From JABAQJ01 sp046327745 (lineage in GTDB: Bacteria > Gemmatimonadota > Gemmatimonadetes > Gemmatimonadales > Gemmatimonadaceae), in the NCBI GenBank assembly GCA_046327745.1, contig JAXLXV010000032.1, forward strand, positions 1 through 64,000: a stretch of 64,000 bases of DNA. The letters are read 5' to 3'. This document shows positions 28,363 through 37,730 of this stretch, in pieces (the first letter of the stretch is position 1; each line of letters starts with the position of its first letter). The notes below the pieces were generated by a model. That model made no database searches and had not been told where the DNA came from. It worked only from the letters and a program-made list of their open reading frames with translations. The position numbers and the translations under genes are program-made.

Positions 28363-28992
28363 TCACCCGGTGGAAGGCGACTCGTCGCTTACCACCTCCA
28401 CTGGCATCTGGCTGATCGAGCGACCGACAGTGAGCTCAGACCTCAGGTGGTCATCCAGCGACAGAAAGGCGGAGTCCGGTTCTGCGCCTAACGCATCCAG
28501 CAACTTGCTGAAGAAGCACCGGACGGCAGCCGCCGCGGCCACGTCGAAGATCTCAGCGTCAGTCAGTCCGTAGTCCCGCAACTGCTGAATGTCCGCTGCA
28601 CCGACGGAGGTCGCGTCGCGCGCAATGCGCTCGGCGAACGACATGATCGCAACATCCGTGGGCGATAAGTCGGCTCGTGTGAAATCGTGCGCAATTTGCG
28701 TCGTCTGGTCCGGACCATAGAAGTCGCGACTCAGAATCGTCCCGTGCGCCAACAGGCAATACGAACTGCGGAGAGCATGCGCCGCAGCCATCGTGGCCAA
28801 CTCATAGCGCCGGGTGTCCAGCGTGGATCGAATGCTTCTAAGCAGGCTGCCCCACGCATCCATAACCGCGGGCCGATGGCTGAAGAGCTTCGCGTAGTTC
28901 GGCACGTAGCCGAGAGCCTTCTGGCTTTGCGCGTACATGGCTCGGACGTCGTCGGTCGAATCCGATACGGGGACGGTCTGAATGAATGCCAA
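28363..28992 (-). CDS. carboxymuconolactone decarboxylase/AhpD-like family protein
   Basis: 209 aa. The start is TTG 28992 (MAFIQTVPVSDSTDDV), placed by similarity to AhpD-like N-termini; no strong Shine-Dalgarno is visible. The core has LGYVPNYAKLFSHRPAVMDAW and the active-site helix YELATMAAAHALRSSYCLLAHG, with Cys and His spaced as in single-Cys CMD proteins; the second CxxC cysteine of true AhpD is absent. The C-terminal FFSKLLDALGAEPD matches the peroxidase-related subgroup. Substrate unknown, perhaps peroxide defence. Its promoter region, shared with the cupin gene, shows no clear signals. Confidence 0.82.
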   Translation of the reverse strand: MAFIQTVPVSDSTDDVRAMYAQSQKALGYVPNYAKLFSHRPAVMDAWGSLLRSIRSTLDTRRYELATMAAAHALRSSYCLLAHGTILSRDFYGPDQTTQIAHDFTRADLSPTDVAIMSFAERIARDATSVGAADIQQLRDYGLTDAEIFDVAAAAAVRCFFSKLLDALGAEPDSAFLSLDDHLRSELTVGRSISQMPVEVVSDESPSTG

Positions 28993-29241
28993 AGGAGCCT
29001 ACCTGTAAGTGATTTCTGCTGAACTGTTTATGGCGCTTGTCGTCGATATGGTCCAGATCCTAAACCAGGTGCCAGCACGGGCATGCAAGATAGACCTAAG
29101 TCCCGATGCCCCGTACATGATTTGAATTTCCCCGTATTCGCCCCGGAGTCGCCCGGGCTGTACGCCGATATCCTCCCCCCGCGTTGAACGGCAGCTCCCA
29201 GCTGCACACGACGGACTCGACAGTCACTGGAGGACATACAC

Positions 29242-29715
29242 ATGCGGACAACCCTTTCGCTCTCATCACTTCTTCTTGCCTTCGCCATCAACTCGGCGCA
29301 CGCGCAGTCTCATGCCGCGACGCACAGCGCTGCACCGGAGTTCAAGTGGGGCCCCGCACCTTCGGTCTTCCCGGCCGGCGCTGAAATGGCGGTGCTCCAC
29401 GGGGATCCTTCGAGTAACGCCGAGTTCACTGTGCGACTCCGCTTTCCCAACAAGTATCGCATTGCCCCACACACGCATCCGACGGATGAGAATGTCACCG
29501 TCATCAGCGGCACCTTCCGTGTTGGAATGGGGAAGACGTTCGCGGAAAAGGACATGCTCACGTTAGGCACCGGAGGCTTTGTCACGGCGCCGGCCAACGA
29601 GGCCCACTTTGCCGAAGCGCAAGGCGTGACTGTGGTCCAGGTGCACGCCATGGGGCCGTTTGTCCTTACCTATGTGAACCCGGCGGATATGCCACACCCA
29701 ACGCCAGGCAGGTAA
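29242..29715 (+). CDS. exported cupin-domain protein
   Basis: 157 aa, with Shine-Dalgarno GGAGGA 7 nt before ATG. Signal peptide residues 1-22 end at AHAQ. The cupin motif is H-T-H-P-T-D-E-N-V-T-V-I-S-G-T-F-R-V-G (metal-binding His pair plus Glu), with a second motif near NEAHFAEAQGVTVVQVHAMGPF. Proteins of this type bind a metal and small molecules; the function is unknown. It is the first of three closely spaced genes with a PLP decarboxylase and a methyltransferase. Confidence 0.8.
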   Translation: MRTTLSLSSLLLAFAINSAHAQSHAATHSAAPEFKWGPAPSVFPAGAEMAVLHGDPSSNAEFTVRLRFPNKYRIAPHTHPTDENVTVISGTFRVGMGKTFAEKDMLTLGTGGFVTAPANEAHFAEAQGVTVVQVHAMGPFVLTYVNPADMPHPTPGR

Positions 29716-29755
29716 GTCGCGAACCGCCGGCATGCGTCGGCTGCATCACCTCACG

Positions 29756-31318
29756 ATGACACGTCCCGAGCTATTCGACATGAATCCCCAACTCGACACC
29801 GCAACCGCGTTGCAGCCAGTCACCGACCTCGCATGGGACGCCGATCGCGCCCGCACGTTTGGTGGTCAGGTGGTCGATCTCTGGGGCGAATTCCTCGAAC
29901 GCCTCTCGTCACTGCCGATTGGCAGGCGCGCTACCGCCGCTGAGGTCCGTGCAGCCGTCGCCCGTCCGGTTCCCGACGAGCCGCTCACCGCGGACGAACT
30001 CCTGTCGACGCTGCGAGCGTTGATGTTCGAAAACTCCACGTACACTGGTCACCCCGGATTCATGGCCTACATCAGCGGCGCCGGCACCGTTCCCGGCGCC
30101 GCTGCCGACCTCCTTGCCGCCGCACTCAACCAAAACGTCGGCGGCTGGAGGCTATCGCCAGGTGCAACTGAGATCGAACTCCACCTCGGTCGGTGGTTTG
30201 CCTCACGCCTTGGACTGCCTGCGTCCGGCGGAGGCTACGTCACGTCGGGGGGCGCCATGGCCGCGTTTGTTGGCTTGAAGGCAGCCCGTGACGCACGCGC
30301 CGGCTGGGCTATTCGTGATCTGGGCACTCGAGCGGGTCCTCCCCTCACTATCTACGCGTCGGCGCAGGTACACGACGTCAATACGCGAGCGGCCGACATG
30401 CTCGGACTCGGCCGCGACGCCGTGCGTCTGGTTCCCTGCGACGACCAGCTTCGCATGAATGTGGATGCCCTGCGTGCGCTTGTCGCCAAGGACATTCGGA
30501 ATGGGTTCAAGCCCATCGCCGTCGTGGCCACGGCCGGCACTGTGGCGACGGGCGCGATCGACCCGATGAATGCGATTGCTGACCTGTGCGCCGAACAAGG
30601 CCTGTGGATGCACGTCGATGGTGCCTATGGTGGCGTCGCGGCGCTCACGGACACGTTGCATCCCCTGTTTTCCGGCATCGAGCGCGCCGACTCCGTCGCC
30701 CTCGATCCACACAAGTGGCTATACACGCCGCTCACTGGTGGCGTCATCGTTATGCGTGATACGCGATGGCTGGGCCATGCGTTCGCCATTGACCCGAGCT
30801 ACGTCCACGATGACAAGGAGCTCACCGGTCGCGGCGTTGATTTCTACGCGCTTGGTCCGCAGTTCTCGCGCGGTTTTCACGCGCTCAAGATCTGGATCTC
30901 GCTGCTGGCGCACGGATGGCATGCGTACTCACGACGCATCAATCACGATGTGGCCCTGGCACGCTATCTCTTTGACCGCGCCAGCTCCAACCCCCAGTTG
31001 GAAGCGATCGGCCCACAGCCGTCACTCTCCATTGCATGCTTTCGGTACGTCCCGCCCTCCCTGCGCGGAAACGCTTCGGCGGAGCCGTACCTGAACGCCT
31101 TGAATGAACGCCTGATGGCCGAGCTGCAACTCGGTGGGCGGGTCTTCCCCTCGAATGCGGTTATCGATGGCCGCTTCGTTCTGCGCGCCTGCATCGTGAA
31201 CTTCCGCACCGAACGCGCGGACATCGATGCATTAATCGACCAGACGGTCGAACAGGGCGCGGCGCTGCACCAGCAGTTTGGCGGAGTCATCCCTCCGTCG
31301 CATGGCAGTCACCACTAA
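29756..31318 (+). CDS. PLP-dependent group II (aromatic amino-acid type) decarboxylase
   Basis: 520 aa from ATG 29756; ATGs at 29732 and 29780 are also in frame and none has a strong Shine-Dalgarno. Landmarks: GHPGFMAYISGAGTVPG, NQNVGGWRLSPGATEIE, the phosphate-binding YVTSGGAMAAFVGLKAAR, HVDGAYGGVAAL, and the PLP lysine in DPHKWLYTPLTGGV. The architecture is that of aromatic-L-amino-acid, tyrosine or glutamate decarboxylases; substrate cannot be told apart here. It makes an amine plus CO2. The methyltransferase gene 20 bp downstream suggests the amine may be N- or O-methylated (inference). Confidence 0.87.
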   Translation: MTRPELFDMNPQLDTATALQPVTDLAWDADRARTFGGQVVDLWGEFLERLSSLPIGRRATAAEVRAAVARPVPDEPLTADELLSTLRALMFENSTYTGHPGFMAYISGAGTVPGAAADLLAAALNQNVGGWRLSPGATEIELHLGRWFASRLGLPASGGGYVTSGGAMAAFVGLKAARDARAGWAIRDLGTRAGPPLTIYASAQVHDVNTRAADMLGLGRDAVRLVPCDDQLRMNVDALRALVAKDIRNGFKPIAVVATAGTVATGAIDPMNAIADLCAEQGLWMHVDGAYGGVAALTDTLHPLFSGIERADSVALDPHKWLYTPLTGGVIVMRDTRWLGHAFAIDPSYVHDDKELTGRGVDFYALGPQFSRGFHALKIWISLLAHGWHAYSRRINHDVALARYLFDRASSNPQLEAIGPQPSLSIACFRYVPPSLRGNASAEPYLNALNERLMAELQLGGRVFPSNAVIDGRFVLRACIVNFRTERADIDALIDQTVEQGAALHQQFGGVIPPSHGSHH

Positions 31319-31338
31319 CACCGTTTTGGAGGCCCCAA

Positions 31339-32232
31339 ATGGGCAATGCAGATACAACGTTCGCCCCTCGCTTCATTCGTGAACCACACGTCGTCACCGC
31401 CGAGGCGCCTGTGGCGCATGTCCTGCCAGCCAGTGATGCGCTGACGGAGCGCTCGCGTCGGGTCTGGAGCGCCGGTGACTATGACCGCATCTCACTCGGC
31501 TTCCGCCACGAAGCGCAGGCGTTTGTCGATCGGCAGGCGCTGGGGCCTGGCCAACGTGTGCTCGATGCGGCCTGCGGCAGTGGCAACCTCACGATTCCTG
31601 CCGCACGCACCGGTGCACGTGTCACTGGGTTTGACCTGATTCCTGCCCTCCTTAGTGTTGCTGCTGACTGGGCAGAGCGCGAGCGGCTGGCCATCACGTT
31701 CGAACAAGGCACGGTCGAGGAACTTCCGTTTCCGGACGTTCGATTCGACGTCGTGCTGTCCATGTTCGGACTTATGTTCGCCGCTCGACCGGACGCGGTG
31801 ATGGCCGAACTTGCGCGTGTCACGCGACCCGGCGGACGAGTGGCCCTGGCGAACTGGACACGCGAAGGGTTCATCGGACGCATGCTGGCGAAGCACGTCG
31901 CATTCGTTCCCCCGCCGGCCGGCGTGCCCAGCGTGCTGCTGTGGGGAGACGAGGCAACGATTTGCCAACGGTTCGATCCTCGTTATTGGGACGTCACCAC
32001 GAAACGTCGCATGTTGACCTTCCGGTACCCTCACACGCCGGCCGGCACGGCAGAGCTCTTTCGTGCGGCATACGGTCCAACGGTGCGGACGTTCGAGGCG
32101 CTCGATGAGGATCGACGAGCGGCGTTTGCGGCGGAGCTGGTGGAGCACTGGTCCCGGAGTCACCGGGCGGAAGCGCCGGCGACGGTGGTGGACGCCGAGT
32201 ATCTGGAAGTGGTTGCCATACGCCGTGCATGA
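31339..32232 (+). CDS. class I SAM-dependent methyltransferase (UbiE/Methyltransf_11-like)
   Basis: 297 aa, with Shine-Dalgarno GGAGG before ATG. Residues ~45-60 show WSAGDYDRISLGFR; motif I is VLDAACGSGNLTIPAA, the acidic strand end is VTGFDLIPALLSVA, and motif III-like ELARVTRPGGRVALANW follows. SAM binding is therefore clear, but the acceptor is unknown. It is last in the cupin-decarboxylase-methyltransferase operon and is followed by a hairpin 8 bp after the stop. Confidence 0.85.
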   Translation: MGNADTTFAPRFIREPHVVTAEAPVAHVLPASDALTERSRRVWSAGDYDRISLGFRHEAQAFVDRQALGPGQRVLDAACGSGNLTIPAARTGARVTGFDLIPALLSVAADWAERERLAITFEQGTVEELPFPDVRFDVVLSMFGLMFAARPDAVMAELARVTRPGGRVALANWTREGFIGRMLAKHVAFVPPPAGVPSVLLWGDEATICQRFDPRYWDVTTKRRMLTFRYPHTPAGTAELFRAAYGPTVRTFEALDEDRRAAFAAELVEHWSRSHRAEAPATVVDAEYLEVVAIRRA

Positions 32233-32240
32233 GACGGCGC

Positions 32241-32279
32241 GTTCGATGACCGTCCGGTGCGCGACGGCGGTCATCGAAC
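32241..32279 (+). terminator. hairpin after the methyltransferase gene, likely operon terminator
   Basis: Arms GTTCGATGACCG and CGGTCATCGAAC (12 bp, perfect) enclose a 15-nt loop that can pair further (CCG/CGG). It starts 8 bp after the stop. No T-tract follows, so termination may be Rho-assisted. The remaining ~270 bp up to the next gene hold an AT-rich patch (32427-32455, with TATGTTAT and TATATG) that could be a promoter. Confidence 0.5.
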
Positions 32280-32547
32280 CCCGCGTTCGCCCTTTGGCGC
32301 GGAAGTCCGAGTCCTTTGCGTGACCGGTGAGGTAACGGACTCAGAACCGGCTGGCTCTATCATCGCAATGCAGACGTGGAATGAAACGTCGCATGGTGCC
32401 AGGTGGGCCCTTGGTCATGCAAACGTTGGATATGTTATTGTGGTATATGCCGTTAGCCGAACGAGTGGCCGCGCGTCGGCGTTGGGAACGTGGTCTGCTT
32501 CTTGGGAGTGCAAGCAGTTCGAGATCCCCTGTCCCAATGGAGAGTTC

Positions 32548-32994
<447 letters not shown>

Positions 32995-33030
32995 TTCCTA
33001 ACGGCTGCTTCATACGCCACGTGTGTGACA

Positions 33031-33062
33031 GGAGCTGGGGGCTGGTCACCGCCCCCAGCTCC
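33031..33062 (+). terminator. strong hairpin terminator after the poly-Gly lipoprotein
   Basis: Arms GGAGCTGGGGGC and GCCCCCAGCTCC (12 bp, perfect) with an 8-nt loop, 36 bp after the stop and followed by AACGTTTCCC. It lies between convergent genes, so it may also serve the kinase-BRCT gene on the other strand. Confidence 0.65.
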
Positions 33063-33227
33063 AACGTTTCCCGTGCTGCTCGAACCACTGGTGTCAGCTG
33101 GCACGGCCGTGAGTGGGTCGCCGGCCACAGGCATGACTCGCCTATGGGCAGGGCCAAGGACAATGCCTAGACGGTGGATAGGCCATAATCCGGCCCCGCC
33201 AATCACCACGCCTGGCGATGACATCTG

Positions 33228-34403
33228 TCATTTCGTTCGCCGCGTCTTTGCCTTTGGGCGACCTGTTGATTTCCGACGGGTCGAACGCGCGCCTGGGCCA
33301 CTCGCGTCCGCCAACTTCCAGAACTGCGCCTCACCAATAATCGTGATCCGGTGACCGATGGCCGCGAGCCGCCGAATCTCCATCAGCTTCAACCCACCGG
33401 CGTCACCGGCGATCTGGAGGGTATTGGGCCGCCCCCTTACCAAGACGTCGGTGGACTGCCCTGGCTTGGATTGAACGACGGCACCGGCCTTTCGCGCGGC
33501 CGCGATGGCCTCCCCTCGCGACCTGCTCAGAAATCCAGTGAACGAGATGCGGAGTCCCTTCAGACTGGCGACGCGTCCCTTGCGCAGTTCCCGTGGGCGA
33601 TGCCGCAGCGCGGCGATCAACTCACCCGCGGCCTCGTACCGTTTGCCACGCGCCCCCAGGCACCGATGGATGACTTCCTTGAGATGATCACTGCACGGCA
33701 GGGTGCGGACATCTTTGCTCCGCATCGGAATGGTGATGTTCCCGCGCAGAAGCATCGCCGCCAGCTGCCCCACCTGATAGATGTCGTCACGCTGCTGCCA
33801 GCGGCGCATGCGTCCCCACGCAATTTCCGTGGGCGCGGCGGCCAAGTTGAAGGCATCCGCGGTTACGCCGTGTCGGCTCAGCTGATGCGTCGCGATGCCG
33901 AAGTCTCCCAGCTTCAACTGCTCGCCTTCACAGACAAACACGTTGAAGGGCGTGAGGTCACGATGAAGCGCCTGCCCACGGTGCAGTGCATCCAACGCAC
34001 CAAGGATACCTGCGATTTCGCGACGGACCACGCGCTCGGGCTGCTCCCCCTTCTTTGCCAACCACGCCCCCAAGTCACCGTGCTCCGCATACTCCATCGT
34101 CAGGCAGTAGCGCGTCGTGGAACCGTCAACCACGACAAACCGATCGTATACGCGTAACGCTCGCGCCTGCCGGCCCAGCAGCTGCGCGAAGTATGCCTCA
34201 CGCAGCCATCCCGTGATGTGGTCGCTGATCTTCACGCAAACCTGTGCGGGAAAACCATCAAGCGGGACGGGCGTGGCCAGATACACCTCGCCGAATCCCC
34301 CTTTGCCGATCAGCTTGTCCAGACGATAAGTACGCCCCGTTTCCGAACTCGTGACCGTTGGAGCTGGCTGGGGAGCGGCATGCGGGTGTTCGGATGGCGA
34401 CAT
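33228..34403 (-). CDS. Ser/Thr protein kinase fused to a C-terminal BRCT domain
   Basis: 391 aa from ATG. Kinase domain ~25-275: Gly loop GKGGFGEV, VAIK-type lysine in VCVKISD, catalytic loop HRDLTPFNVFV and DFG in LGDFGIA, so it looks active, although the catalytic loop has T-P-F in place of K-P-E (the usual Lys is Thr). BRCT ~283-365: LKGLRISFTGFLSRSRGEA, a GAVVQSKPGQSTDVLVRG core and an ending that includes W-K-L, as in NAD-ligase BRCTs. The basic tail (RSTRRKSTGRPKAKTRRTK) could bind DNA. No membrane segment, unlike PASTA or PD40 kinases. BRCTs bind phosphopeptides or DNA ends, so a role in DNA damage signalling is possible (inference). Confidence 0.85.
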   Translation of the reverse strand: MSPSEHPHAAPQPAPTVTSSETGRTYRLDKLIGKGGFGEVYLATPVPLDGFPAQVCVKISDHITGWLREAYFAQLLGRQARALRVYDRFVVVDGSTTRYCLTMEYAEHGDLGAWLAKKGEQPERVVRREIAGILGALDALHRGQALHRDLTPFNVFVCEGEQLKLGDFGIATHQLSRHGVTADAFNLAAAPTEIAWGRMRRWQQRDDIYQVGQLAAMLLRGNITIPMRSKDVRTLPCSDHLKEVIHRCLGARGKRYEAAGELIAALRHRPRELRKGRVASLKGLRISFTGFLSRSRGEAIAAARKAGAVVQSKPGQSTDVLVRGRPNTLQIAGDAGGLKLMEIRRLAAIGHRITIIGEAQFWKLADASGPGARSTRRKSTGRPKAKTRRTK

Positions 34404-34464
34404 CGGCTGCTCGGTGAAGGCCGGTTCCTTGACTGGGGAACTCTACTCGGCCACCTCACCGTGC

Positions 34465-34498
34465 AAAAGGTCGCGCGGGCGCCACGGCGGCGCCGACC
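34465..34498 (-). terminator. probable intrinsic terminator of the PadR-ADOP operon
   Basis: On the minus strand, just after the permease stop, GGTCG pairs with CGACC and inner GGCGCC blocks pair with each other across a bulge; TTTT follows. The stem is imperfect but well placed. Confidence 0.45.
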
Positions 34499-34499
34499 G

Positions 34500-37187
34500 T
34501 TATTCTCGCAGCGCGATCATGGGATCGACACTCGCCGCGCGCCAAGCCGGCACCAGCCCGGCACACAGGGCGGCAAGCGACAGTAACGCGATCGACACCA
34601 AGAACGCCGTTACATCGGTCGGAGGCATGCCGTACAAGAGCGATGCCACAAAGCGCGTGGTCGCCAGCGCCACCGTTCCACCAGCAAGAACGCCAATCCC
34701 CACGACCGTCGCCACATCGCCGAGCACGAGCCGAACGACACGTTCTCGCCCGGCACCGAGCGCGATCCGCACGCCTAGTTCGGCGCGACGACGTGCCACG
34801 GCATACGCCATCACTCCGTACAATCCGACCATAGCGAGCAACGCCGCCAGCGCGCCGAACGCACTCGTTAGGACCGCCAGCAAACGTTCACTCTGCAGAG
34901 ATTCTGACAGGATGCGCGTCATCGTATTGAAATCCAGGACGATCGCGGGGTTCACTTCTTCCATCGCTCGTCGCACGGCAGCAACGGCGCTCATCGGCTC
35001 TCCCCGTGCACGTAGCACAAGCGTCGTGTGAAACGCGGCCTCGCGGGCTTGCGTCGCCGGCAGATACGCCACCGCCTCTGGCGCCTCGCGCAGCGTTCGA
35101 TACTTCGAATTCTCCACCACCCCAACGATCGTGTACGGAGCGCTCAGCGTGTCACGGAGTTGCAAGCGATAGGATCGGCCCACTGGACTCGCGTTCCCGA
35201 AGAACCGACGCGCCCACGCGTCGTTCACGATCGACACGTTCGGTGCGCCCGTTCGATCCGCGTCGTTGAAGTCACGTCCACCCAGAAAGCGCGTCCCCAT
35301 GGTGTTGAAGTAGGCATCGCCCACCTCATTGAAGAACGTGACGGCGTCATCGTCTTTCTTTGGCGTGAAGCCATCCACCCTGACCATGTCGTTCCACGAG
35401 CTTCCGCTCACGGGCGTAACATCCATGCTGCTTGCCGCCACAATGCCTGGCACTGCGCGACTCCGATCCAAGATCTGGCGCCGCATCTCGCGCACGGCTT
35501 CGCCAGTAAGCCCTGTCCGCCGCAGGCTGACGTCGGCCAGCAGGATGCCCTCTGGCTTGAAGCCCGGGTTCACATTGGAAAGCCGTTTGAACGTGCCGAC
35601 GAAGAGAGCGGCACCGACCATCAATACCAGCGACAGAGCAACCTGCAACATCACGAGCGACTTTCCGAATGACCACCGCGAATGACCCGTGAGCACGCCC
35701 CGACCCTGCGCCTTCATGGACGCCTGCGCACTGATGCGCGTTGCACGCCAAGCCGGAGCGACACCAAAGAGGACCACCGTGGCGGTCGTCACCGCGAGGG
35801 CAAAACCCAGCAGGCGCATGTTGAGCGAGAGATCGAGCGACATGGCGTCCTGGCCAGCATTCGGCTGGATCAGTCTCACAAGACTCGGCGCGCCCCACTG
35901 CGCCAAGACCACGCCGGCCACGGCTCCCAGCAGCGCAAGGATGGCACTCTCGGTCAGCAACTGCCTGACGAGTCGCATGCGCGCGGCGCCAATTGCCTGT
36001 CGGATGGCCAACTCGTGCTGTCGCGCCTCAGCGCGAGAGAGCAACAGGTTGGCAACGTTGGCGCAGGCAATCAGGAGGACCAGGCCCACCGCGACCATCA
36101 GCGCATAGAGTGGCTTGCCAAGCGTTGTTCGCATGTCGGATACGCCACGCGACGCAGGCTTCAAGTACAAGCCGCGCGTTAGATAGTCCTTCTGGTTCTC
36201 GACCGAATACTCACTTGGCAGCGTCTCGGCGTACACGGCCTTGGCCATGGACTTCATGCGCGCGCCAGCTTGCGCCGGTGTGAGGTCCGGCCGCACACGC
36301 CCGATGGCACGCAGGAACCACCGCGTGCGACGATCCAAGGCTCCCGGTGTGTCGTTGATTAGGTCCGACGAGCATAAGGGAAGGTAGATCTCCGGTTCGC
36401 GCCCGACGTCCACGCCGCGGAAGTCTTCAGATGCAACGCCGACAATCTCGACCGGATGCCCAGATAGTCGCAGAATCTTTCCTACAGCATCCCGCGAACC
36501 CGCGTACTCGCGTTGCCAGAACCGATAGCCAAGCACGGCGACCCCGCTGCACCCACGCCGGTCGTCCGCGGACGTGAATAGTCGGCCAACCGCTGGGCGC
36601 ACGGCGAAGGTGGGAAAGTAGTCACCACCAACCATGGCGCCGTTCACACGCCGTGCCTCTCCGCCATCCGACAGATTCAGGTTGGCTCCAGTGAATGCTC
36701 CCACACTCACAAAGGCGGTCTGGCGATCGCGAATCTGCTCCCAGAGCGGATTCGTGAAGTAGCCATTCGCGTCCATGGAGTCGCCCGTCACGAGAAACAG
36801 TTCATTCGGACGCTCGACGGGGAGCGGCCGAATGAGCAGCGAGTCGATCAGGGTGAAGATGGCGCTGTTTGCCCCTACACCCAGACCTAACGAGGCCACC
36901 GCCGCCACGGTAAACACGGGCGTGCGCCACAGCCCGCGCACGGCGTACCGAAGATCTCCGGCAACCGATTGCACCCACTCCGCCAGATCGGCGCTGCGCG
37001 TGCGCTCGCGTTGGGAGGTGGTGTTGCCGAATTGTCGTTGCGCCTGACGAATGGCCTGTTCCCGTGGAACCCCGCGCGCCACCAGTTCATCGGTACGCTC
37101 GGCCAAGTGGAAGGCCACTTCGCGCTCGATGTCGCGCGAGAGTTGGTTGGAGCGCGTAATGTTGAGGATACGGTGGTACCAGGCCAT
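34500..37187 (-). CDS. ADOP-type ABC permease (MacB-PCD/FtsX), first copy
   Basis: 895 aa from ATG 37187 (GGGGAGGG upstream); a longer frame to 37226 overlaps the PadR gene and is rejected. The N-terminus (REVAFHLAERTDELVARGVPREQAIRQAQRQFGN) is the soluble prefix typical of PadR-linked acidobacterial duplicated orphan permeases. Then come TM1 plus MacB periplasmic core (~75-370), FtsX-like TM bundle (~380-500), a second periplasmic core and a second FtsX bundle (to ~890). No ATPase is encoded nearby, as usual for orphan permeases. Transported substrate unknown. It follows the PadR gene by 13 bp. Confidence 0.88.
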   Translation of the reverse strand: MAWYHRILNITRSNQLSRDIEREVAFHLAERTDELVARGVPREQAIRQAQRQFGNTTSQRERTRSADLAEWVQSVAGDLRYAVRGLWRTPVFTVAAVASLGLGVGANSAIFTLIDSLLIRPLPVERPNELFLVTGDSMDANGYFTNPLWEQIRDRQTAFVSVGAFTGANLNLSDGGEARRVNGAMVGGDYFPTFAVRPAVGRLFTSADDRRGCSGVAVLGYRFWQREYAGSRDAVGKILRLSGHPVEIVGVASEDFRGVDVGREPEIYLPLCSSDLINDTPGALDRRTRWFLRAIGRVRPDLTPAQAGARMKSMAKAVYAETLPSEYSVENQKDYLTRGLYLKPASRGVSDMRTTLGKPLYALMVAVGLVLLIACANVANLLLSRAEARQHELAIRQAIGAARMRLVRQLLTESAILALLGAVAGVVLAQWGAPSLVRLIQPNAGQDAMSLDLSLNMRLLGFALAVTTATVVLFGVAPAWRATRISAQASMKAQGRGVLTGHSRWSFGKSLVMLQVALSLVLMVGAALFVGTFKRLSNVNPGFKPEGILLADVSLRRTGLTGEAVREMRRQILDRSRAVPGIVAASSMDVTPVSGSSWNDMVRVDGFTPKKDDDAVTFFNEVGDAYFNTMGTRFLGGRDFNDADRTGAPNVSIVNDAWARRFFGNASPVGRSYRLQLRDTLSAPYTIVGVVENSKYRTLREAPEAVAYLPATQAREAAFHTTLVLRARGEPMSAVAAVRRAMEEVNPAIVLDFNTMTRILSESLQSERLLAVLTSAFGALAALLAMVGLYGVMAYAVARRRAELGVRIALGAGRERVVRLVLGDVATVVGIGVLAGGTVALATTRFVASLLYGMPPTDVTAFLVSIALLSLAALCAGLVPAWRAASVDPMIALRE

Positions 37188-37200
37188 CGGGCCCTCCCCG

Positions 37201-37536
37201 TCAGGCGTAGCGGAGCACGCGGGCAACGCCTGTCGTCAGGCGCGACCACGATTCCTGTTCTTGTGCAAGTTGCTTACGACCGGCCGCGGTCAGCTCGTAG
37301 AATCGCGCTTCGCGATTCTTGTCCGTCATGCCCCAACTCGACCGCAGCCACCCATCCTGCTCCATCCGGTGAAGGGCCGGGTAGAGGGAGCCTTCCTCTA
37401 CCCGAAGCATCTCGGCGGACACGCGCTGGATGTGTGCCGTGATCGCGTAGCCGTGCAGTGGTCCCGCCACGGACAGCGTACGCAGGACCAGCAGCGCAAG
37501 TGTTCCCTGAAGGATGTCGTTCTTTGGTCGTGCCAT
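37201..37536 (-). CDS. PadR-family transcriptional regulator, first copy
   Basis: 111 aa from ATG. The winged helix is clear: LQGTLALLVLRTLSVAGPLHGYAI, then VEEGSLYPALHRMEQDGWLRSSW and FYELTAAGRKQL. The short length is typical of the PadR-ADOP group. It probably represses its own operon through the imperfect palindrome immediately upstream. PadR proteins respond to phenolics, drugs or membrane stress; the signal here is unknown. Confidence 0.9.
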   Translation of the reverse strand: MARPKNDILQGTLALLVLRTLSVAGPLHGYAITAHIQRVSAEMLRVEEGSLYPALHRMEQDGWLRSSWGMTDKNREARFYELTAAGRKQLAQEQESWSRLTTGVARVLRYA

Positions 37537-37539
37537 GTG

Positions 37540-37570
37540 TACCTAAGTAGCTAGGGGAGCTATCTAGGTA
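37540..37570 (-). promoter_or_regulatory. candidate PadR operator/promoter, first copy
   Basis: Imperfect palindrome: TACCTAAGTAGCT (37540-37552), 5-bp spacer, AGCTATCTAGGTA (37558-37570); 11 of 13 positions pair. It ends 3 bp before the PadR ATG and includes AT-rich, CTAG-containing sequence unlike the surrounding DNA. Confidence 0.6.
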
Positions 37571-37639
37571 TATGGCACCGCTACAGTGGGTGTGTCAACA
37601 CCGGCGGTGACGTCACGTGTAGTTGGGGCTGTGCGGTGT

Positions 37640-37667
37640 GCTGCCGACCTTCTGCGCCGTCGGCAGC
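37640..37667 (-). terminator. hairpin downstream of the serine hydrolase gene
   Basis: Arms GCTGCCGAC and GTCGGCAGC (9 bp, perfect) with a 10-nt loop, about 64 bp beyond the stop at 37731. No T-tract, so this is a tentative terminator. Confidence 0.4.
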
Positions 37668-37730
37668 TGCCGACTTGAGTCAGAGACCGTGCACAACCCG
37701 ATCCCTGTGGCGCGGCGCGCGCGCGTGAAC

